Assembly: GCA_035293405.1 (NCBI GenBank)
Contig: DATDOE010000090.1
Coordinates: 62,001-126,000 of the forward strand
Direction of reading: 5' to 3'
Length of the DNA: 64,000 nucleotides
From: Gp6-AA40 sp035293405
Lineage (GTDB): Bacteria; Acidobacteriota; Vicinamibacteria; Vicinamibacterales; UBA2999
Shown here: piece by piece, positions 59,174-64,000 of the stretch
Numbering within the stretch: position 1 is the first letter of the stretch
Layout: the number at the start of each line of letters is the position of its first letter
The notes under the pieces: generated by a model
Databases searched by the model: none
Seen by the model: the letters and a program-made list of their open reading frames with translations, nothing else
Told to the model about the DNA's origin: nothing
Position numbers and translations under genes: made by a program

Positions 59174-59635
59174 TCACGCCGCATTGACGTCCGGACCAGG
59201 ATGGTGATGCGCGTCGATGGCCTGCCGCACGTCCTCCACCTGTGCCTCGCTCACGGCCCGGTCGGGGCCAGCGGCGCGCAGGATGTCGCCGATCGACAGA
59301 ATGCCCACCACAGTTCGGCCGCACTCCACGACAGGAAGACAGGGGACCCGGGCCTGCCTCATCGTGGCCAAGGCCGTGTGCACCGTATCGTCCGGCTCGC
59401 ACGTCGCGACCATCGTGCGGGCCACCGCACCAACTCTCACATGGGTTGCGCGGATATTCTGCGCGGCAAGAGCAATGTCCATGTCGTGGTCGTTGACCAC
59501 ACCGACCATCTCCCCATCGTCGACGACCGGCAGGATGCCGCAGTTGGCATCCAGGATCAGCTGGGCCGCGGCCGCAAGCGTGGTGTCAGGCGTGCAGGTC
59601 TTCGGCTCCTTCGTCATGAGGTCCTTCACTTTCAT
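59174..59635 (-). CDS. CBS-pair domain protein
   Basis: 153 residues, same length and layout as the protein at 17710: KVKDLMTKEPKTCTPDTTL, CGILPVVDDGEMVGVVNDHD, CEPDDTVHTALATMRQARV and LPVVECGRTVVGILSIGDI. It probably binds adenine nucleotides. It is transcribed from its own sigma-54 promoter with a leader of about 47 nt. Confidence 0.9.
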   Translation of the reverse strand: MKVKDLMTKEPKTCTPDTTLAAAAQLILDANCGILPVVDDGEMVGVVNDHDMDIALAAQNIRATHVRVGAVARTMVATCEPDDTVHTALATMRQARVPCLPVVECGRTVVGILSIGDILRAAGPDRAVSEAQVEDVRQAIDAHHHPGPDVNAA

Positions 59636-59692
59636 GGCCCTCTCCTTCTTGCCGCTGGCAAGGCCGATCGACGCGGTTCATCAGCAGGAGAA

Positions 59693-59708
59693 CGCAAGCC
59701 TCATGCCC
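59693..59708 (-). promoter_or_regulatory. Sigma-54 promoter of the CBS gene
   Basis: Minus strand GGGCATG-AGGC-TTGCG, GG-N10-GC. Predicted +1 near 59682. Confidence 0.8.
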
Positions 59709-59760
59709 CGCACGAGGCACGGTGCCCGGAGATATTCGCGGCGCAGACACGTCCGGCGGC

Positions 59761-59793
59761 AGGAATAGTTCGTGGGTCCGCGAAGAATTCCGC
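59761..59793. promoter_or_regulatory. Tandem palindromic enhancer (UAS)
   Basis: AGGAATAGTTCG and GCGAAGAATTCCGC have cores 20 bp apart. The nearer is about 60 bp from the GG of the CBS promoter. CGGAGATATTCGC at 59728 may be an extra copy. Confidence 0.7.
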
Positions 59794-59806
59794 ACGCCGT
59801 TTGGCG

Positions 59807-61378
59807 CTACGGCTGGGACTCCTGCCGGATCATCCGCTGCCCGAGCACGCGGCCCAGCACCAGCCTGGCTTCTCGGAAGACCTCCTCCTGGGAGGCTGAG
59901 GCATCGAGTCGATGCCACTGAATCGGACCGGTGTCTTCTGCGAGTTGTCCGCGGATGACCTCCGCATCCGCGTCAGACGGATCGTGCCGGCGACCTTCGG
60001 CGCGCGCGACGAGTGTCGCCTCGGGCGCCGCGAGCCAGAGACCGACGCATGGCACGCCCGCGTCGGCCGCCACCCGCTCAATCGCGTCCCGGTCCGCGGC
60101 GCGCGCAAAGACGGCATCCGCGATCGCGGCGTGACCGCCGCGCACGACAACCGCCGCCTGCTCGCCGACCGCCGTATACACACGACACGAGACTTCAGGT
60201 GTGTAGCCCTCCGGACCGAGACGCACGAGCGGCTCAACGCCGCACAGGCGTTTGCGGGTCTCGTCGCTGCGAATGACGACCGCGCCAGGGGGAGCGCCGA
60301 CGCAGAATCCCAACGCCACCGCCAGTGTCGACTTGCCGGATCCTGAAAGGCCGCCGATGGCGATGAGGCACGGGCCAGGTGGGCGAAGCAGGTCGTCGGC
60401 CATCGCCAGATAGTCTCTTGCCAGCGCCTGCAGCTCGCCGCGGCGGAACGGATCGCTGTGAAGGGTGGCCGCCGTCGCGCTCGTCTTCGCTCTCACGGCT
60501 GCGCGGCACGACAGGAACAGCGGCACAAGAGCGAGGCCCTGGAGGTCCTTCGTCTCGGCGAGATAGTGATTCCACAGCGCGTTCGCGTGGCGCGGCAATC
60601 GGCGTCGCCACAGGTCCATGAGCAGGAACGCCAGGTCGTAGAGGACGTCGATACACGCAATCTCATCGTTGAACTCGATGCCATCGAAGACCGTCGGGCG
60701 GCCATCGAGGAGGACGATGTTCCGCAGATGCAGATCGCCGTGGCACTGGCGAACGAGACCGGCGTCGCGCCGCGCGTTCAGGAGCGCGCCGTGATGCTCG
60801 AGTGCCAGGCGGGCGGCCGCCGTCACTCGCGCACCGACGACGGGATCGAGGATGCCGGCGCCCTGCTCGGCGAAGCCTCGCTCGTTGCCGTCGATGACCC
60901 ACGCCAGACCGGGCGCGCCTCCATGGTCGGTGCGCGGCTCGGCGATGCGATGCAAGGCCGCGATGCCCGCCGCGAGCGGACGCATCACACTCAGATCGAG
61001 CGCCCCGCGCTCGGCCAGCCGATCGAGCAGGCCTTCCTGATCGAAGCGCTCCATCTCGACAACCCACTCGATGGGCGTGCCCGATCCGCCGAGTACCAGC
61101 GATCCGTCTGACTGCCGCGTGATGGCCACGACACCGCGGTAGAGCGCCGGTGCGGTTCGACGATTGATGCGGACCTCGGCCTCACACATGGCCTTGCGCC
61201 GATCGAGCGTCGAGAAGTCCAGGTAGTCGTAGCGGACGGCCCGCTTGAGCTTCCACGCACGCGGGCCTGCCAGAAATACCACCGACCCGTGCGTCTCGAT
61301 GCGCTCCACAGCCGTACCGCCATGTGTGGAGGACGAGCCGAGGTATTCCACGATCTCGGTCTGGTCTTCGGTGATCAT
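59807..61378 (-). CDS. Aminoglycoside-phosphotransferase-like domain fused to a P-loop kinase
   Basis: 523 residues. The first ~330 form a kinase-like fold with the Brenner motif RQCHGDLHLRNIVLLDGR and the metal-binding DGIEFNDEIACIDVLYDLAFL. The last ~180 form a P-loop kinase: IAIGGLSGSGKSTLAVALG, with VIRSDETRKRL following. Proteins with this pair are often next to nitroreductase and USP genes in hypoxia regulons; the substrate is unknown. ATG 61378 is preferred; TTG 61396 is an alternative that would overlap the USP stop. Confidence 0.8.
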   Translation of the reverse strand: MITEDQTEIVEYLGSSSTHGGTAVERIETHGSVVFLAGPRAWKLKRAVRYDYLDFSTLDRRKAMCEAEVRINRRTAPALYRGVVAITRQSDGSLVLGGSGTPIEWVVEMERFDQEGLLDRLAERGALDLSVMRPLAAGIAALHRIAEPRTDHGGAPGLAWVIDGNERGFAEQGAGILDPVVGARVTAAARLALEHHGALLNARRDAGLVRQCHGDLHLRNIVLLDGRPTVFDGIEFNDEIACIDVLYDLAFLLMDLWRRRLPRHANALWNHYLAETKDLQGLALVPLFLSCRAAVRAKTSATAATLHSDPFRRGELQALARDYLAMADDLLRPPGPCLIAIGGLSGSGKSTLAVALGFCVGAPPGAVVIRSDETRKRLCGVEPLVRLGPEGYTPEVSCRVYTAVGEQAAVVVRGGHAAIADAVFARAADRDAIERVAADAGVPCVGLWLAAPEATLVARAEGRRHDPSDADAEVIRGQLAEDTGPIQWHRLDASASQEEVFREARLVLGRVLGQRMIRQESQP

Positions 61379-61392
61379 CGCGGTTGCGCTCC

Positions 61393-62337
61393 TCAATCAC
61401 CGGTGCCGCGACGTGCCGCGCCGCCTTTCTGCCGTGTCCGCATGGTCAGTACCGGGCAGGTGGCCTGACGGACCACGTGCTGTGCCGTCGATCCCACGAA
61501 CATCCGCTCGAGGAGACCGCGCCCATGGGCGCCGATGACGATGAGGCTCGCCTGCTTCTCAGCTGCGACACGGAGAATCTCGCGATACGGCTGGCCCGTT
61601 TCGACCCGCTGTTCGACGTGCGCGTACTCGCGCGCCGCGCCCGACACAAGGCTCCGCAGTCGCTGTTCCGCCGCGTCCGTCCATTCGCGCACGTGACCGA
61701 CGCCGTCGCCCCGATCGATCCACAGAGCCAGATGCGGCGGCACATCGATCACGTGCATCATGGTCAGATGCGCATCCGTCTCCGCAGCGAGAGACATCGC
61801 GAACCCGAGCGCGGGCATCGAGATGTCAGAGAAATCGACTGCGGCCACGATCCGATGGAAGAGCGTCGGAACGGCACTGGTGGCGTCGGGAGACGCGAAA
61901 GGAATCGTCAGTAGCGGGCAACTGGCCTTGCGCAGCACTTTCTCCGTCACCGAGCCCAGCACCAGGTGCTCGAATCCCGACCGGCCGTGCGTGCCCATCA
62001 CGATCAGGTCCGCAGATTCCGCCTGCGCCAGGATCTCGGCCGTCGGATCGCCTTCAGCCACGCCCGGTTCGATCACGATGTGCGCGGCGGCCTCTGGTGG
62101 GATGAATGCCGCGATCTGCCGTCGCAGCTGCTCGAGGGCGCCCGGCGGCAGGACGGCCGCTTCGACCGAACCCGCCAGCGCCGCCAATGGCGCGAGCGCC
62201 GGCATCGGCGGCTGGTACACGTACAGCACGATCAGCCGCGAGCCATACCACTTCGCGACCGCAATCGCGTAGTCGAGCGCCCGCCGCGAGAAATCTGAGA
62301 AGTCAACCGGGCAGAGGATGCGGCGAATCTTCACCAT
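61393..62337 (-). CDS. Tandem universal stress protein
   Basis: 314 residues, two USP domains, both with ATP-site glycines: GTHGRSGFEHLVLGSVTEKV and GAHGRGLLERMFVGSTAQHV. They begin RILCPVDFSDFSRRAL and RIVAAVDFSDISMPAL. ATG 62337 follows GGAGACGTT. It lies in a same-strand run with nitroreductase upstream and the kinase-like gene downstream, so it is likely part of one operon. Confidence 0.9.
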   Translation of the reverse strand: MVKIRRILCPVDFSDFSRRALDYAIAVAKWYGSRLIVLYVYQPPMPALAPLAALAGSVEAAVLPPGALEQLRRQIAAFIPPEAAAHIVIEPGVAEGDPTAEILAQAESADLIVMGTHGRSGFEHLVLGSVTEKVLRKASCPLLTIPFASPDATSAVPTLFHRIVAAVDFSDISMPALGFAMSLAAETDAHLTMMHVIDVPPHLALWIDRGDGVGHVREWTDAAEQRLRSLVSGAAREYAHVEQRVETGQPYREILRVAAEKQASLIVIGAHGRGLLERMFVGSTAQHVVRQATCPVLTMRTRQKGGAARRGTGD

Positions 62338-62449
62338 AACGTCTCCACCATGGCCCCCGCCGACCCGGCCCGCCACGCTCGCCCTGCACGAGTGACCATC
62401 AGTGGGGATGGCCGTACGCGGGCGGTGGAGGGAACTTGTCCGCGAATCA

Positions 62450-63061
62450 TCATTTCCAGGAAAGGATCTCGGGGTCGCGCCGGCTGACGGGCTCCACCGC
62501 CCCGGAGGGCACGCCGACAACAATCGGCACAATCGCCGTCACATCCGCCGGCAGGCCGACTGCGGCCTTCCCGTCGAGTGTGTTCAACGCCGGGACCGCG
62601 GCTCCAACGCAGCATGTCCCGAGCCCGAGCGCGCAGGCCGCCAGCATCAGATTCTCAGCCGCCAGCCAGCAGTCCGCGGTGACAAACGGATCGAGCCGTC
62701 GGACACCGATCACGATCAGCGTCGTCGCGCCGTAAAAGACGTCGAAGTCAGGATCTTCGAGATGCTGGACAAACGCACCGTGAAGACTCGACGTCTCTGT
62801 GAGGTGTAACTCCGGCGGGGCGGCTGCTTCTCGAACCCAGACTGCTTTCACCCGATCATTCAACCGCCGCAGGACCTTCGGATCCTGCACCACGGCAAAC
62901 ACCCAGGGTTGCTCGTGCATCGCCGTCGGCGCTTGCACGGCAGCGTCGAGCAGTCCTCGGACCGTCGACTTCTCCAGTTTCGCGGACGTGAACGCGCGAA
63001 CCGAGCGTCGAGCAAAGATCACGTCCAGCGTACTCAGCGTCCCCTCCTGGTGGTTCGACAT
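62450..63061 (-). CDS. Nitroreductase-family protein
   Basis: 203 residues. FMN-binding features are visible: IFARRSVRAFTSAKLEKS, QAPTAMHEQPWVFAVV, AAENLMLAACALGLGTCCVG and a C-terminal IVPIVVGVPSG. Family members reduce nitro groups or quinones with NAD(P)H, but some (such as DosR-regulated Acg) only bind FMN. ATG 63061 has GGGGGACC upstream. Confidence 0.85.
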   Translation of the reverse strand: MSNHQEGTLSTLDVIFARRSVRAFTSAKLEKSTVRGLLDAAVQAPTAMHEQPWVFAVVQDPKVLRRLNDRVKAVWVREAAAPPELHLTETSSLHGAFVQHLEDPDFDVFYGATTLIVIGVRRLDPFVTADCWLAAENLMLAACALGLGTCCVGAAVPALNTLDGKAAVGLPADVTAIVPIVVGVPSGAVEPVSRRDPEILSWK

Positions 63062-63082
63062 GAGGTCCCCCTTCCCTTCTTG

Positions 63083-63499
63083 TCAGGGCTTCGGATGGTG
63101 CACGGCGTGGTCGTCCGCACCGGTTCCTGGCGCCGCAGGCACTGGAATGGTGGCGGCAGGTGCCGGTTGCGGCATCTGCATCATCATGCCGCCCGACATC
63201 ATCCGTGTGTGCATCTCACGATGCTGCGCCACCATTTCGGTCACGAGCGCCGCAACCCGGTCAACTTTTTCACTGCCCTTCGCCTGGTTCATCGCGGCGA
63301 CGAGATCATCGAGCTTCTTCTCGGACGCCTTCATCTCGGCCATCATCTTCTGACGATCGGCCATCATGTTCGCGCCCATCCCTGCCTTCGGAGTGGTCGG
63401 GACGCTGGGCGCGGTCTGGGCCGCAGTGCTGCCGGCAGTGAGCACCACCAGAGCGAGACCGACGGCGCAGAGCAGCGGCGTGTGCAGGTTCGATGTCAT
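63083..63499 (-). CDS. Exported Met/His-rich protein
   Basis: 138 residues. Signal peptide (LLCAVGLALVVLTAGSTAAQ), then a helical middle (MMADRQKMMAEMKASEKKLDD-LVAAM) and a Met/Pro/His-rich end (TRMMSGGMMMQMPQP, DDHAVHHPKP). The methionines and histidines could bind copper or other metals in the periplasm; not shown. ATG 63499 follows GAGGAG. The nitroreductase starts 21 bases after its stop. Confidence 0.75.
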   Translation of the reverse strand: MTSNLHTPLLCAVGLALVVLTAGSTAAQTAPSVPTTPKAGMGANMMADRQKMMAEMKASEKKLDDLVAAMNQAKGSEKVDRVAALVTEMVAQHREMHTRMMSGGMMMQMPQPAPAATIPVPAAPGTGADDHAVHHPKP

Positions 63500-63521
63500 G
63501 TTCGTACTCCTCAATGTGTCG

Positions 63522-64000
63522 TTAGTCCTCGACGGGTAGCCGCGCCAGGATCTTCGCTACGGCGTCGTCGATGCTGGCTTCCATGCTGTCCTGATTGTCG
63601 ATGACGCCATCGAGACTTCCCTCGGCCCAGCCACGCCAGGCGAGCCCGTTCGTACGGGTATCGATGAGGTCGAGAAGCAACGTGCCCGCCTCGTAGACAA
63701 ACGGCCGGTATTCTGCGCCGTCGCGGCGCCGGTACTCACGGTCGATGCTGTTGGATTCGAGGCGCTGATCGAGACGCGCGTGCAGGTGGATCAGGAGCTG
63801 GGCCGCGGGTCGCTTCGTCTTCTCGAATCCCTTGGCCGCCAGCTGCCGATCGACGGCCGCCTCGACCAGGCCGATGAAGATCTGATTGTTGTCGAGGCGA
63901 GGGTCGCCGGTCGACAGCGCGCCGACCGGGCCCCACGCGTAGGTGCGATAGTCCCCGAAGTCGATGCCGCGCCCGAGATACGAGTGGGGCCGTACCGTGG
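63522..64000 (-). CDS. DUF4136-like lipoprotein, 5' end outside window
   Basis: The last ~159 residues are present. DFGDYRTYAWGPVGALSTGD, QIFIGLVEAAVDRQLAAKGF, QLLIHLHARLDQRL and GTLLLDLIDTRTNGLAWRG fit the DUF4136 family of outer-membrane-associated lipoproteins. The signal peptide and lipobox would be beyond 64000. It probably leads the same-strand run down to 59807. Confidence 0.75.
   Translation of the reverse strand, partial: TVRPHSYLGRGIDFGDYRTYAWGPVGALSTGDPRLDNNQIFIGLVEAAVDRQLAAKGFEKTKRPAAQLLIHLHARLDQRLESNSIDREYRRRDGAEYRPFVYEAGTLLLDLIDTRTNGLAWRGWAEGSLDGVIDNQDSMEASIDDAVAKILARLPVED

Overview
The window is a dense, GC-rich (roughly 64%) stretch of a bacterial chromosome holding about 60 intact genes, several eroded genes, and no rRNA, tRNA, CRISPR array or recognisable insertion sequence. 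Gene content and style (tandem BON-domain proteins, DUF4342, DUF5335, PEGA, DUF4136, many stress proteins) resemble Acidobacteriota of the Vicinamibacteria type. That placement is an inference; the sequence carries no taxonomic marker.

Almost every gene belongs to a stress, hypoxia or dormancy theme. The contents parallel the Mycobacterium tuberculosis DosR dormancy regulon: universal stress proteins, Hsp20, CBS-pair proteins, phosphoribosyltransferase with erythromycin-esterase-like and dienelactone-hydrolase-like proteins, a bacterial eRF1-like (baeRF) protein, archease plus RtcB, a hibernation-factor-like protein and a nitroreductase. Two sensor kinases carry FixL-type PAS domains with the heme histidine and the distal arginine 20 residues apart. 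Control appears to differ from DosR. I find about 25 sigma-54 (-24/-12) promoters at gene starts, most preceded by two imperfect palindromes (core like GRAnnnnTTC, ends GC-rich) placed 19-21 bp apart. The distance from palindrome to promoter clusters in steps of about 10.5 bp. This looks like one enhancer-binding-protein regulon spread over the whole island. No complete activator is encoded here, only two stand-alone NtrC-like receiver proteins and one AAA+ fragment without Walker A, GAFTGA loop or DNA-binding domain.

Layout. 1-2.6 kb: hydrolase (partial), phosphoribosyltransferase and divergent baeRF. 2.6-9.6 kb: triple-BON protein, ACP-FAAL-acyltransferase fusion, PRPP synthetase, HPF-cold-shock fusion and a DNA-ligase-like protein without adenylation domain. 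9.6-14.4 kb: BON, PEGA, BON and Hsp20 proteins, with a damaged BON gene. 14.7-22.6 kb: Clp ATPase, then Hsp20-CBS-archease-RtcB-lipid ligase operon. 22.6-28 kb: DUF302, small genes, Crp remnant, AAA+ fragment, receiver and FixL-like kinase. 28-31.5 kb: HAD-HerA fusion, small paralogue protein, OsmC and a dehydrogenase remnant. 31.7-40 kb: nine-gene operon from phosphoribosyltransferase to acetyl-CoA synthetase, pyruvate-dehydrogenase-type E1 alpha/E1 beta/E2 and ACP. 40-46.2 kb: serine hydrolase, a third phosphoribosyltransferase and a BON-BON-PEP synthase operon. 46.3-53.5 kb: BON, receiver, small paralogue, USP, L,D-transpeptidase, ADP-forming acyl-CoA synthetase and USP. 53.5-64 kb: second FixL-like kinase, small paralogue, eRF1-like, BON, DUF4342 and CBS proteins, aminoglycoside-kinase-like ATPase, USP, nitroreductase, Met-rich periplasmic protein and DUF4136 lipoprotein.

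Together the genes suggest a programme for low oxygen or starvation: ribosome protection, RNA repair, protein quality control, lipid activation, acetate/pyruvate/PEP interconversion and envelope maintenance, switched by heme-based oxygen sensing through sigma-54.
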